Part shown: positions 1 through 11,241 of the stretch, in pieces | Layout of the letters: each line of letters begins with the position of its first letter | Position numbering within the stretch: position 1 is the stretch's first letter | From: Gnetum montanum | Lineage: Eukaryota; Streptophyta; Gnetopsida; Gnetales; Gnetaceae | Length of the DNA: 36,843 nucleotides | Assembly (NCBI GenBank): GCA_015680685.1 | Contig: MNCI01008651.1 | Location: 888,777 to 925,619 of the forward strand | Reading direction: 5' to 3' | Position numbers and translations under genes: made by a program | The notes under the pieces: model-generated | The model's database searches: none | What the model saw: the letters and a program-made list of their open reading frames with translations, nothing else | Told to the model about the DNA's origin: nothing

Positions 1-20
1 GTTGGATTAAATGATTAGAC

Positions 21-1437
21 ATGAACAATATCCCATGATTTGAAGGGGGATACAATGCTGATTTGCAAAATCATTTACAGGCATTCCACGATGCCTGTGC
101 CTTGCAGAATATAGATAGTGAGTGGCAGAAACTTAAGTTGTTCCCAAGGACACTCACCAAGGAAGCAGAGAGCTAGTACTGGTCCTTAGAATAGGAAACC
201 ATCAGGAGGTGGAGTACGATCCTAGAACTATTCAACAAAAAGTATCAGATGTACTTCAAAGTGTCCAATTTGCGTAAGTAGATCCAAGGCTGGAAGCAAG
301 ATCATCACGAAGCCTTGGATGCTTCCATGGCCCCCTATTACACATTGTTACATCGTTGCCTGGGCCATGGATACGCACAGTAGGATCAACTTCGCCACAT
401 CGTGGATGGGCTAAGGAATGAAACGAGGAAAACCCTTGGGACTTACGCCCAAGGGAGACTCTCAAAACTTAGAGCCCATGAAGTACAAAGCTTGTTGGAG
501 CAAGTAGCAAACGAAGAAGGTGAGCTACGCAAAAGGAAAAGTGCGGAAGAGTACAACCGCGATCCCTCCCTTAGAAGGAAGGGAGTGAAGTTTTGTGATG
601 AAGAGGATGAGTGACCACTCGAAGAGTTGGTGAATTAGAAAACCTTGCCGATCCAAAAATTAACAATAGAAATAGCGGCTAAGGTAGATGACGTATGGAG
701 TTCCTTAGACTCTAAAATTGAAACCATCGTAAAAATTGTAGAAGAGTCTAAGGTAGAACAAAGTAGTGACAAAGGTAATAAAAAGTGAAGAGATTTAGGC
801 CCTGCACATAACAAGGGTAAGGGAAAAATCATTAACTTCGATGTGGCTATGGATTCTGACACAGACGATGATAGTAGATGTGGGGTTTGCTACTATGAAC
901 ATCCTAAGGAATGTTGCCCCATTATCTCACATCTGTAGGAGTCTGGGGTGTATGTGCTTAATCCAAGACTCAACCAACGGCAAACACCCCAAAGGTTACC
1001 TTATCCACAAGGTAACCCAAGGCAGTTCCACCAATCACTAACGTATTATCCAAGTGGAACTCCATCACAGCCCATCGGATAGCATCAGCAGTGGCAATAC
1101 CCACAATCATGGGGGATGCCATCGTCGAAATATCAGTACCCTTACCGGCAGCCTGACCCTTATGGATATTATGTGCAACAGCCGATTTCTCCAAGTGACT
1201 CTATGAGTCATTCAACTCCCAACCGTCACTACCAAGTTCGGGAGTACTTCAGAAGGACTCCTTCTCCTCCGAGAGACACTCCATACCCACACCATCCTCC
1301 TAATCCACTCGCACCTCTTCCACCACAAGTAGTTCCCGTAACACCTCCTACTCCAACAAATGCAAGGGGAACTTCCTCCTCAACCGCAGCAACGTCACAC
1401 TGCGAGAGCTGTAAATATCCAACCTGTTGCTGGTTCT
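21..1437 (+). pseudogene. gag relic of element 1 (capsid and zinc knuckle)
   Basis: The reading starts with MNNIP, followed by a plant retrotransposon-gag capsid region readable through stops: an AES-x-YWSLE stretch near 165-190, a GTYAQGRLSKLRAH stretch near 440-480 and a charged EEGELRKR stretch near 515-540. A cysteine cluster C-x2-C-x3-H-x4-C lies at 879-917 and resembles a nucleocapsid zinc knuckle one residue shorter than usual. A proline-rich tail follows to about 1437. Stops include TGA at 36-38 and TAG at 174-176, both also present in element 2. The upstream part of gag, seen in element 2 from 12573, is outside the window. Confidence 0.75.
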
Positions 1438-1515
1438 AACAACTATAAAAAGAGAAGGCCTTACTTCAGAACCAAAAGCCTAGACAAACTCTCACAACAA
1501 TAAGCGGTTGAGGTC

Positions 1516-2220
1516 ATGTACACTCCTCCACCATCTAACACTTCGGAGCACCCTTCAGTCCAACAGAGCTTAACGCATACGGTTATGTTAACGCGTACCG
1601 TAATTGACTGGATCAAGGTAGGCCACCTTCCCAAGAAACGAACTGACCCTGGGAGTCCCTTAATCTATTTACAGATCGCCAGAAATAAATCACATAGGGC
1701 TCTTCTTGACGCAAGTTTCGGAGTCAACTTAATTTCACGAGAGATGTATCATGCCTGGAACCCGCCCCAACTTAAGAAGAGCAACATTCAGCTAGAGCTG
1801 GCAGACCAGTCCATCACCATTTCCTTGGGCTTGGTGGAGGATGTTATTACCACCGTGTGTGGTTGGTCCTACCCAGTTGACTTTCTGGTGATCGAAGTGA
1901 ACAACAATGAAGGGAACTTTTCAATTATAATGGGAAGGGCATGGCTAAGCACAGTAGATGCATGCCTTAGGATCCGCGATCTTTCCTTGGAAATCTCTAA
2001 AATAAACATATGTGGAAAGGTTGAGAAGAGGAAAGTTCCATGCATCACATACAATGATTCATTGGGTGATGACATGGAGGGATGTTCATCTCCTCCATGT
2101 AGTAGGTGTGCCCTTGAAACTTTACAACAAATATGCCTGTATGTAGCAACCACACAAGAAGTAGTAGACACCCCGTGGTTGACAGCTACTCGAAAGAGCA
2201 ACCAAATATGCATGGAATGA
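1516..2220 (+). pseudogene. Retropepsin-like protease region of element 1
   Basis: This is an open 234-codon stretch. ALLDASFGVNLIS (residues 62-74) sits where a retropepsin has its catalytic D-S/T-G, and IIMGRAWL (137-144) sits where plant gypsy proteases have the conserved hydrophobic-GR strand. Element 2 has DSG at the catalytic site and element 3 has DSS, so DAS here looks like a damaged site in an otherwise open frame. The first 30 residues are probably the end of the gag-protease linker. It would have cut the Gag polyprotein inside virus-like particles. The ATG given is simply the first in the open stretch and is not a likely true start. Confidence 0.6.
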
Positions 2221-2299
2221 ACTGAGGAAACCCATGCCAACAAAAAAGGCATAGACACATTGAAATATGAGTGTCGCCAACTTCCACCCCTTAATCTAA

Positions 2300-2366
2300 G
2301 ATCATCAATTGGGAGAAGTTGGGCACTTCTTAGAAATTCAAATAGGCGCTTATCATTTCGGATCTC
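2300..2366 (+). other. pol deletion scar in element 1
   Basis: The sequence passes directly from the protease tail (ATTGGGAGAAGTTGG at about 2308) to a stretch (ATTTCGGATCTC at about 2354) that in element 3 lies after the integrase. In element 3 the same two landmarks are about 2.9 kb apart (about 27430 and 30322). Reverse transcriptase, RNase H and integrase are therefore absent. Element 2 has the same join. The ends are A/C-rich and similar to each other, so the exact breakpoint cannot be placed within about 15 nt. Confidence 0.8.
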
Positions 2367-4373
2367 TCCCTTACAACTCAGTCATGGGGGAGATGGCCAC
2401 CTATGCTAATCATATGGGGCCCTCAGTTCTTTTAAGTTTTTGTTTTACGTGTTTTTGTTTTACATGTTTTTGTTTTCCAACGTTTTTGTCTTCCACATTT
2501 TTGTTTTACAAATTTCTTTAAACTTTCCTAGTTTTTGTTTTACAAATTTCTTTAACTTTTCCAATTTTTGTTTTACAACATCGTTATACGTTTCCACTTT
2601 TTATGTGTGTGTGTGTGTGTGTGATCCACCCTGTTAGTTTGCCCCATAATAAGTGTTCAGTATGATGGTATGAACTGTTTTCATATTGATTGCTAATGTT
2701 TGGTTTTTATCTTTAAGTTACAATGTTGATACTAAGGTATGTTTCTTTTGATATGGCAGGAAATGAACTCACTTCATCCATCCATCCACCAATTTCTCTG
2801 GTTTCTCTCAGCTTGGAAATGTATAGTCCCTTTCTAATAAGAACTTTAACGAATCGGTGACTGGGTATTTCTCAAACTAAGGAAGGACTCAAGGATTGTA
2901 AGGGGTGTGACTTCAAGGGAACTTGATGCTTTTGTGTTGGTCATTCTCTTGGGTGCTTGGATGTTTTCTTCTTGAGTTTCTTACCGTTCTGATGTTACCC
3001 AATTATTGGAAGCTGAGACAATAAAAATAAGAAGTCTTTGCATGGTATGGTTCTCATGCATAAAAACACAAAACCAAAAAGAAAAAGAAAAAGTGAGAAA
3101 TCAAAGCACACCCCTTAGACGAAATAAAATTTGGGCTACAAGCACTAGTTATGAAACCAAAAGTGTTCCCTCTAACTAAGGCCCTTCTCACTTTCCATTC
3201 TCTCCTTTGTTTTGTCAGAATGGTGGTGGCTCTTTGGAGATGCATTCTTGTTATCCAAGTGGATGGTTTAGCCGAATGCATTGATGCGAAGTCACTGCAA
3301 GTGGTTGGTTTGAGACCGGACTTGGAATGGGATGTGCTAAGTCACATTAATTATACAACACACAAGGGGCTATACACTACCTTGTCCTTGGGATTCCATT
3401 TCATTCTATTCTCTCCATCCTTCTCTCCATGGTTCACCTCATTGCCAGTTGTATCATTAGTGTATATATTTTGGTTGATGCATTGTTTTCTTTTTGGTAA
3501 ATTCTTGTGGTTAAGACTTTAACTCTTGTTCCAAATGACATTCGCCGAGCCTACGGACTCTTTGAATGTGGGATTACCAGGGCATTAAGGGCATGAGCCT
3601 GCATTGGGGAGGACCCACTGGCATTCCTATTTGGAGCATTAGTTAAATGCTTTCCCTTAACATTTTGCAATTAATTTTCTTTTGTTCATTACCATCTTGC
3701 CATCCATTTTATCGATGCCATAGTTGTCTCTTTTTGTCTATCCTTCTTACTCCTTTCCTTTCTCCATTCTAACGCTATCGGAGGTTCGCGATTAGTCATG
3801 GGGGTACGGGGCCTGATTTTTTCAATTTTCTCCTAGCCCCAAAATTTTTGATTTTCTTCCTAACCCCTACACCTTTGGTAGTCATCAGTAACATATTCCT
3901 AGATCCATATCAGCCATACCACAACCTAGCCAATGGACTTACACCACAGCAAGGTATCAACTACAGTGAGATTCATTTACCCTTGCTAATTAAGATTGTG
4001 TTGTGTGTGCAGATGGTGATCATATAGACAACAGATTGGATCTGGTGCTAGAGCAAACACTTGGAATGGAGCAGTACTGGAAGCAGCTATGCAAGGAGCA
4101 AGATCAATAGCGTGCTTACCGAAGGACAAAGAAATGCACAATCTTGGCGTTGGCAGTAGCAACACTTCTTTCTATCTCTCTCTTTCTCTCAAGCTGCCAA
4201 CAAAGGCTTGATGTCATTGTAATAAGGTGTTCACCCTTGTTGTCATGAACACCAGTTTTGTCAAGTCTTGTAATAATGATCCATTCACATGTCATCCCAT
4301 TAGTTCCATTTCCCTCAATAATTCCATACCTTCCCAATATTATTGTAAGGAACTCGAGGACGAGTTTTCATTC
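2367..4373 (+). other. Conserved non-coding tail between pol position and 3' LTR, element 1
   Basis: These two kilobases align with 15891-17820 of element 2 and, once the solo LTR is removed, with 30325-33139 of element 3. It begins with AGTCATGGGGGAGATGG, then a T-rich tract and a (TG)10 microsatellite at 2604-2623, and has a second AGTCATGGGGG at 3794-3804. A well-kept block around 3550-3640 includes GGCATGAGCCTGCATTGG and a GGAGGACCCACTGG motif. No open frame is conserved among the three copies. Non-chromodomain gypsy elements of the Athila type often carry a long post-pol region, sometimes with an envelope-like gene, but I see no such gene here. Confidence 0.7.
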
Positions 4374-4386
4374 AGTCATGGGGGTA
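4374..4386 (+). promoter_or_regulatory. Polypurine tract of element 1
   Basis: AGTCATGGGGGTA directly abuts the 3' LTR start TGATGAG. The G-run is in the position used to prime plus-strand DNA synthesis. The same motif is found before the 3' LTRs of element 2 and, with one change, element 3. Confidence 0.7.
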
Positions 4387-5397
4387 TGATGAGATGCGAT
4401 ATCGCATGGGCTACGATATCACGTACGTGATATGATGACCACCGCGATATCACATCCCATGCGATATCGCGTACGTGATATTGCGTCGTCCCCTGTGATA
4501 TCGTGTACGCGATATCACGGTCTGCCGCCAAATCTATAAATAAGAGGCGGCACTCCCCTTATTTCCCATCCTAGGCTAAAAGTAGGGAAACTCTGGCAAT
4601 TTGATCACTCCATAGATAGAATATTTTCCCTGTGCTTGTAGTAGGAGTCCCCAAGTGAACGGATCTTTATTCGAGCAGCTTTGTACCTGAACACAAGTTG
4701 TGTACGACAATAAAGACGAGCTTTGTGGATAAACCTTGCAGTGTATGGAATAGGATTTATTACCTGTTATTTATTACATGTTATTTATTACCTGCATTAG
4801 CACGGCATGAGTATGACTTGGTTATGAGCATTGACGAATGTGTACAACTAACCAAGGAATCGGCTACTCATCGCAATTAGTCTCTCTTACCCTCGACTCC
4901 TAGAATACGGGATGAGTACGACTTGATTACGAGCATCTACGGGTGTGTACGGCTAGTCAAGGAATCGGCTGCTCATCACGTTTAGGCTAGTTAAGTGCCT
5001 CAGTATGACCACTTCGAGCATGTGCATTACGTGTGGTGATCCCAGTAACGATTAGCATTTGGTAGCCATAGTTGCATAGTTCAGGGTGTGTACGGTAAGT
5101 GGGAATGGATGCTGACACTAGTTAATTTAGACTTAGGTCCTTAGTTAGAGTTAGTTAGCTCTCTCAACCCTTCACCCTTTATCATAGGAGAAAAATAGAA
5201 AAGCTATAAAAATCATATACCTCGGACTTACTTAACCATACACCGTGACAACAACAAGTAAGTCTGGAAAGACAACGAATGATTAACCCCAAGTGTTCCA
5301 TGGGGCATTTAGGCATTTAGTCTATGGAGTTCGACCAGATCGCACGTGCTACGCTCGTTTCGTATGGTTGAGTGTAGGGGTACCTTGCCACTCATCA
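4387..5397 (+). repeat. 3' LTR of element 1
   Basis: The LTR runs from TGATGAG to CTCATCA, a 7-bp terminal inverted repeat shared by all LTRs here. At 1011 bp it is the longest copy. Eight GATATC-type palindromes at 4398-4516 precede a TATAAATA box at 4535-4542. A poly(A) signal AATAAA is at 4709-4714, paired with TCTTTATT at 4664-4671. The R-U5 part belongs to the same subfamily as the LTRs of elements 2 and 3 (GTAGGAGTC before the poly(A) hairpin). Part of its extra length is a duplicated segment: ATGAGTATGACTTGG near 4806 recurs as ATGAGTACGACTTGA near 4911. Confidence 0.9.
4398..4516 (+). promoter_or_regulatory. GATATC palindrome array in LTR U3
   Basis: There are six exact GATATC cores and two variants (GATATG, GATATT), most inside GCGATATCGC-like decamers. 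Start-to-start spacings are 17, 14, 17, 17, 14, 20 and 14 nt. The last core ends exactly 18 nt before the TATA box. Linkers often contain GTAC, so neighbouring units form larger palindromes. The fixed geometry across copies suggests a cis-regulatory site; this is inference. Confidence 0.65.
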
Positions 5398-6599
5398 CAT
5401 ATGTATTCTATTTTTGTGCTATGTCAATGTAGCCAAAAACCAAAATTTTCACATGTCAAAAACTAAGGAAAAGAAGTTTTTCTATGAAATTGGGATCCAA
5501 AGGAAGCCAGAAAATCCTAGAATAAGGATGAATGCTTGAAGAGGACTACAAATATGTTTGGATAGGAGATTTAATTGCTAAGGAGTGCAATAACTGGATG
5601 CACCAAGATGGAAAACAAAGGTTTTGAAAGCAAAATGCCTAAGGGATAAGGAACTTAACCATCACAATAGAGGAGTATACAACTGGATCCTTCCCATAGC
5701 AGGCTTATGTCCTTAATGCCCTTGCATGCCCTCAAACCAAGGAGTCCATGGACCCCAAGGATGATTAATGGTTGTGGATTGTTAAAAACCAAATCATCAT
5801 AGAAACCATCAAAGAATTAAGACCATCTCAAAATGAACCCATGGATACAATCATGAGAAAAGGAAATAAGGTGATGCATGGGAAGAATAGGTAGATGAGA
5901 GAGAAAGAGAGTATGAAATGGAGTCCTACATTTTGGTCACATGAAGTCCCTTGTGAAGGATGTGATTAATATGAGTTGATAGCTTCTATCCTTCGTTAGA
6001 ATCAAGACCATTCACTTCCAATGACTTTGCATTGGCACATTAGACCATTCCACCCTCTAAGGTACAGGAACATCCCCATAGACCACTCACCATTCCAAAG
6101 AGAGAAGAAAAGAGAAGCATGAAGTGAAAAGAGCCTTAGTTAGATCTCATTCTAAAATTTATCTTTTCCATATGCTAATTTATTATTAACACTTATTACT
6201 ACTTCTAAGTGCATGATATAAGGCATTTGTACCATGATAAGATATCTCTTCTTATTGCTAATATAAGGCATTTATACCTTATAACCAAGTTATATCTTTA
6301 TTTTCTATTATCATTTTTAATATTCGTCTTACCATGTATGCATTTACCATTAAATCAATTTTTTAGATAGAAATATTAATTCATATAAGAATTTTAAAAC
6401 TAAATAAGGAATGAAATCTTATATATTAAGAAAAGTGAAAGCAAGACATTTTATAAACACGTGGATATGTATCAAGAATTACTTTGTTACCATTGAAATC
6501 ATAATATTCTTCTTAGAATAAGATTAAGGAAACTTTTAGAAGTATTAGCTAAAAACACACATAACTTAATCTAGTTACTATGAGACAATAATTATAAAA
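5398..6599. other. AT-rich stretch without recognised gene
   Basis: I see no open frame of note, no splice-consistent coding series and no clear repeat structure here. It is the DNA into which element 1 inserted, perhaps an older decayed repeat. Confidence 0.5.
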
Positions 6600-7310
6600 G
6601 GTTAGGGTTATATTGAGATAAAAATAGAGGGGGTTGTCAAAAGCCAAAGAAAATTAACTATAGGTACACTCTAAGACATATAGTCAACATTGTATATTAA
6701 AAGCATTATAGAAAAATGTAATAATATCGTATAAACATGCTATTTGGGATTAAACCTATGGCTTACACATCCCAAGCCCCATGTTCTAACTATGTGAGTA
6801 ATGCATTAAGAATCATGATCTAGAAGCTTAATGCTTACCCTTCCAAGGTAGGGTCTTGGGAGGGTAGTGAATACATGAAAGTCTAATCTCTTGTGAGTGG
6901 CTCTACCTTGGCTTGAACCAAGGTCCTATGACTTGAGAAATAAGCACCAAGTGATGGTTGTAAGTAATGCCTTAATGAGATAAATAAAATTAACACTGAA
7001 AGCTCCAGTGTTCAATAATTTACTAGTAAACACATGTATATAATAAATTCTTTAGAGGTAGAACTACAATTATGAGATAAAATAACTATTCATTACTAAA
7101 GCTCATATTTATTAATTACTTAACAAATCTTTAAATTTGGTGTGCTAGAACCCCAAACATTTTAAAAGGGGGGGCGTGGCGGTGTGTTTAAATGCTAAAA
7201 TAATTGTAATATAGGTACATCCCAAGGTATATAGTTCAATTAGAACTTTATAACTTAGCATTTCCCACCAAAATTAAATCCATGACTTGGACCCTTAAAT
7301 ATTTTAATTA
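6600..7310 (-). repeat. Cluster of decayed SINE-like repeats
   Basis: Two diverged copies of one repeat lie at about 6615-6790 and 7165-7310. They share, as read on the plus strand, a TATAGGTACA block (6662 and 7212), a TATAGT block about 20 nt later, and ATTAAA-C-ATG-CTT further on; most differences are transitions. On the minus strand each has a box-B-like promoter motif (GGTTTAATCCC in the first, GGATTTAATTT in the second). Between them, about 6840-6960, is another candidate with GGTTCAAGCC on the minus strand. tRNA-derived SINEs carry such Pol III promoters. No clean target duplications were found. Confidence 0.35.
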
Positions 7311-7339
7311 TATATATCCTAAAGATATGATGACTGACT

Positions 7340-9300
7340 AGAGGTTTATCGTTTTCTTTTGAAGAAATCTATTTTACAACATTCTAATAATGCACATTGT
7401 TCATCTTCTATCATTTGCAACAAACATAGTCGACATATTCTATCATGCTACTCATTATTCCATCTTTCTATTTTAATTTAGACATGGTCTTACTTTGCTA
7501 ATTAGTGATTTCATGGATTAGAATTGTTGTATGTAGATATTCTAATTCATCATGTTTCCTAACTCTAATATTTTGCTAGTAAAATTAAATCTTTTTTAAT
7601 ATCTATGCCTTATTTTGCTATGTTTCTAAAATTTCTGTATAATAAGTTTCTAAGATTGTTTTAAATTTATTATTCCATCAATATTATTAATACCCCATTT
7701 GTGTAGCCATAATCATATTTTATGGAACCACCTCAATTGTTGAGATTTTTAGATGATCTCTTCTAAGATCTTATTGCTATTTTTATTTCTCAAATAGAAT
7801 GTTAAGAACAAATACATTACTTTAGCTTCCATTAGCAACAAATTAGCTTCTAATAAAAGTATTGCATATGGAACTTGAGTTTTTACCTTGAATTCATTCA
7901 ATAAGAATAGTTTTTGAAGTTTTTAAAATTTTTTTCATGGTTCTTATTCAAGACTTGGACCCCATACTACACATCCATAAAGCATTATAGTTTGGACAAT
8001 TATTTGAAAAAGATATATTCAAATTCTCTAAGTCCAATATTATGATTGTTACATTTTTTCTTCATTGTATTGAAGGCCTTCCATCTATTTGAAAATTACT
8101 ATGATATATATTGCTTCCACTTATAAATTTGAAAGCATTCTACTCTTAAATATCTATAAGTATCCATAATCTTAAATATTTTATTATTTTGTTGGAAAGT
8201 GTAATACTTGTTATTAGTTCCACAAATTAGTACTTTTATTTTTTCAACATTCACCCTCATTTTTGTACATTCACAAAATTTATGTAGTTGATAAAACATT
8301 GATTTTAACCTTGTTTCTAAATTTTCTCTTAATACCACATCATTTGTAAAGATTAAAAGTCTATTCATGATTACTCCACTTGAAGAATATGACTGTAGGT
8401 ACCTCTTTAATATACTCTTCTAGTTCATCAATAAAAACACTCAACAAAATTAGTGAAATAGGACAATGTTGCTTTATTTCTATATTACCATAAAACTAAC
8501 AAGATTTTGTATTTTTTTTATCTTTTAATTCAAAAATTATCTCTATATGAATTTTGGATGATATAGAGTAAATTAGAATTAGCTTTAAGTTTGATAAGTT
8601 TTTTCCATAATTGTTCTATCACAACACAGTCAAATGCTTTTATAAAATTTGCAAAGCAAATAAATCTTTAACCTTGTTCACTCATTTCTTATTCAATGCA
8701 ATATTTGAGAGTAACCAAATGATCTAGTATGAAACATTTTGTTCTATATCCTGCTTGTAAAATACTGTGTAAATTATTTTCTTATGCCCATGAACCTAAT
8801 TTTTTCTTCAAAATGCTACCTAAAAATTTTGCAAGTTACTAATTATGATTAATTTGCAATTATTTAAATATGATTTTTCTTATTTTTTAAAAAGAATAAC
8901 AACTCTACTAACCATCCACTATTTGGTCAAATTATTTATAAGTTATTCATCAACCATTTTAAGTCTCTCTCCAAACTACCTCTTTGCCATATTTTAATAG
9001 TTTAGCATATAATCCTTCTACGTCCACATCTTTTCGAGAAGCTAATTTCTTAATTCCCTTTACAACTTCATCATAGGCAAGTTGTAAAATATTTAGGAGC
9101 ATGCAACTTATTATGGTATATATCTCATGATGAGATTATTTTTTGTTGAACTCTTTTATCTCTACAAATGGAATATCATTACTTGAAGAAACTTTACTTT
9201 TAAGGAGTTTCCAAAAATTTCATGGAATTTGCTTTATCATGTGCACTTGTTTTGATTCTTTTTAGAAAATTCCCTTTTCTCTCTCTCTAAAAGTAATTTA
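7340..9300 (-). pseudogene. LINE ORF2 relic, reverse transcriptase (LINE 1)
   Basis: Reading the minus strand through many stops and shifts gives LINE landmarks in order. These are a linker with LASRKDVDVEGLYAKLLKYG (about 9060-9000), RT motif A with FIKAFDCV (about 8650), a B-type motif ending FIDELEEYI (about 8425), the motif C position as TNDVV where YADD is expected (8335-8350), VNVEK (about 8240), and a C-terminal tail with ICRLC and IEDE (about 7440-7380). Catalytic residues are altered. Similar tails occur in the other two LINEs of this window. Sequence up to about 10300 could be its 5' part but is not convincing. Confidence 0.7.
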
Positions 9301-10452
9301 ATGTAGCCCTTATTCAAAGGTTTTTATTATATAAATTTTTAATCCTCTTTTTAAAAATACAAGATCATCCTAATGATCTTTCCTATTTGTGAAAGCTAAT
9401 ATTTGCTACCTTTATTCTGCTAAAACTAGACAAATCAAAATTTTTAGGATCTTCTTCTTTCCACGTTTCAACTCCTTTAAAAATATAAATTTTTTTTAAA
9501 ACCCTAATATTATACAATGTAATCATTTTAGTGGTAATCCCACCATCTATATTTACAAATCCATGGTGCAAAGTATTTAGGTATTTTTTTAATAATACCC
9601 TATCTTTAACTATTGCAATATAATTTGCATTTAGAAAAGCTACCTTAACCTTTCCTCATGCTACTTTTACTTTTTCCATTCTTTTTATGTTCTTTGACAG
9701 TTCTTCTTTCATGAGATCTTCATTTATCCAAATTTTTTCTCTATTTAAGTTGTGAGGATTGTACAAGACTTTTTCCTCAAGTAGTTGAATTAATATATTT
9801 CACAATAATATAACATGGTTTATCCTCTTTGAATCTTGTGCAATAACCATCCAAGATTGTCTCAAGGAAGATGTGGAGGTGCATTATTTTAATTATAATA
9901 TTATGAATAATAATTTTTAAATTATCTTTTTTGTTTGAACTTTTTGGAACCCCAAAAAACAATAGATTTTTAGCTTTTCTTTTTTTCTTGTTCCTTCACT
10001 AAATCACAAAAAAACTTTAATATGTTAAGGAATTGAACAGGTATTTCTTGCTTTGTAATAATATCACATATAGTTTCTTGATTTAATTTGGAGTTCAAAG
10101 ATTTCCTCATTATTTTTTGCTTTATAATCTATTCCACTATTATTTGTAGTCTTGTCATCATAGTTTCTAGTTAACTAAATATCACCTCTTACTTTGAAAC
10201 TATAATGTTCATGGTATATACAAGATTTTCAAAATCACTGTTATGCTGGTCAATCACTATTGTCTATTCTTTCATTAACATCTTTTAGTTTTCAAGTGTT
10301 CCTTTTTGTTCCTACATCCATTTAGACAACATTTCCTAATTTTAAATAATTATTTATTGCCTATCTTCAAGAGTTTTTTACCTTTCAAGTAAGGTTTTTA
10401 CTTGAGTGACAATCTCTTGTAGTTTAGGCTTAGTAACTAGAACCATATTAAA
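9301..10452. other. AT-rich stretch, possibly 5' part of LINE 1
   Basis: Short minus-strand frames at 9383-9571 and 9777-9962 have no motif I recognise. Their position, directly upstream of the LINE linker on the same strand, fits a decayed LINE endonuclease or leader. No gene can be supported. Confidence 0.3.
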
Positions 10453-10696
10453 CTCTTTACATAGCCTTGGAAAATCCTTTGCAAAACCATAGATCCTCTA
10501 CACAACCTTGAAAAGCTCTCTATACAACCTCAAATTTCCACCCTCTACATGGCCTCGAAATTTTTTTTGCAAAGTCTTAGATCCTCTACATAGCCTCAAG
10601 AAACCCTCTACATAATCTCAAAAAACCCCTTACAAAGCCTTAGATCCTCTACACAGCCTCAAAAAAACCCTTTATACAACTGTGGAAAACCCTATA
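10453..10696. repeat. Minisatellite with 20/40-bp unit
   Basis: About five degenerate copies repeat in tandem. The recurring parts are CCTCTACATAGCCTC, AAAAAACCC and TTGCAAAGCCTTAGAT; the half-unit beginning TACA(T/C)A(G/A)CCT recurs about every 20 bp and the full unit about every 40-45 bp. It lies between LINE 1 and the SINE-like copy. Confidence 0.65.
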
Positions 10697-11230
10697 GGAA
10701 ATAATGGAAGTATATTTATGAAATTGAACATATTTTCTAAATTACAATTATGTCTCTCATATGTAGCTTTTGTTTCTTTAACTTTCAAGAATTTAATTAA
10801 TTATAAAAGAAAATAAAAAATATATTTATTGAATTTTAGTCCATGACATGGCAATAAACTATGCCTTTTTAATAAGTTAAAGGAATCCTCAAAAATGCCA
10901 ATTGCAAGTAGGATTTTAAGACTACAATTGTTTTCTTCTTCTAACTTGTGGATATGATTTCAAACTAATTATGTCTTTTAGCTTGTAACAAGTAGTTATC
11001 TACAAGGGCATGAGAAGCTAACAATAAGCTTGTAAACTTTAAACTCCTAAATGCATTACAAATATAATATTTCTATGACTTTTCTTACATATTTCCTTCT
11101 CAACCAACTAAATTCTCTCTTTAATGTATTGCATTCAACCCACTTTGCTATAGCCATTAACAATGATAATAATCTATTTACAAATAATATCTTAAAACAT
11201 ATATGTATCAAGCAATGAAGTACAAAATAA
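10697..11230. other. AT-rich spacer, nothing recognised
   Basis: There are no open frames, RNA genes or clear repeats in this stretch. Confidence 0.4.
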
Positions 11231-11241
11231 ATGAAATTGTA

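Larger units (their letters stand above)
1..5397 (+). mobile_element. Element 1: Ty3/gypsy-type gag-protease retrotransposon, right-hand part
   Basis: The window opens inside the gag gene of a plus-oriented LTR element. The order is gag relic, retropepsin-like protease, a scar where pol should be, a roughly 2-kb non-coding tail, a purine tract and a 3' LTR. The 5' LTR, primer site and leader lie outside the window, so its target duplication cannot be tested (the bases after the LTR are CATAT). Element 2 is the same kind of element complete, and element 3 shows which pol interval is missing. Frames are broken by many stops, so it is not active. The non-chromodomain gypsy assignment comes from the related element 3 pol and the element 2 primer site. 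Confidence 0.88.

Noticed and set aside
3151-3522. 123-codon open frame with hydrophobic stretches in the tail of element 1, considered as an envelope-like gene
   Set aside because: The matching regions of elements 2 and 3 have stops in that frame and no envelope hallmark such as a signal peptide with a cleavage site was seen.
4398-4516. Regularly spaced palindromes considered as a CRISPR-like array
   Set aside because: Repeats are only 6-10 bp, spacing is 14-20 nt, the units lie inside LTRs next to a TATA box, and the context is a plant nuclear genome.
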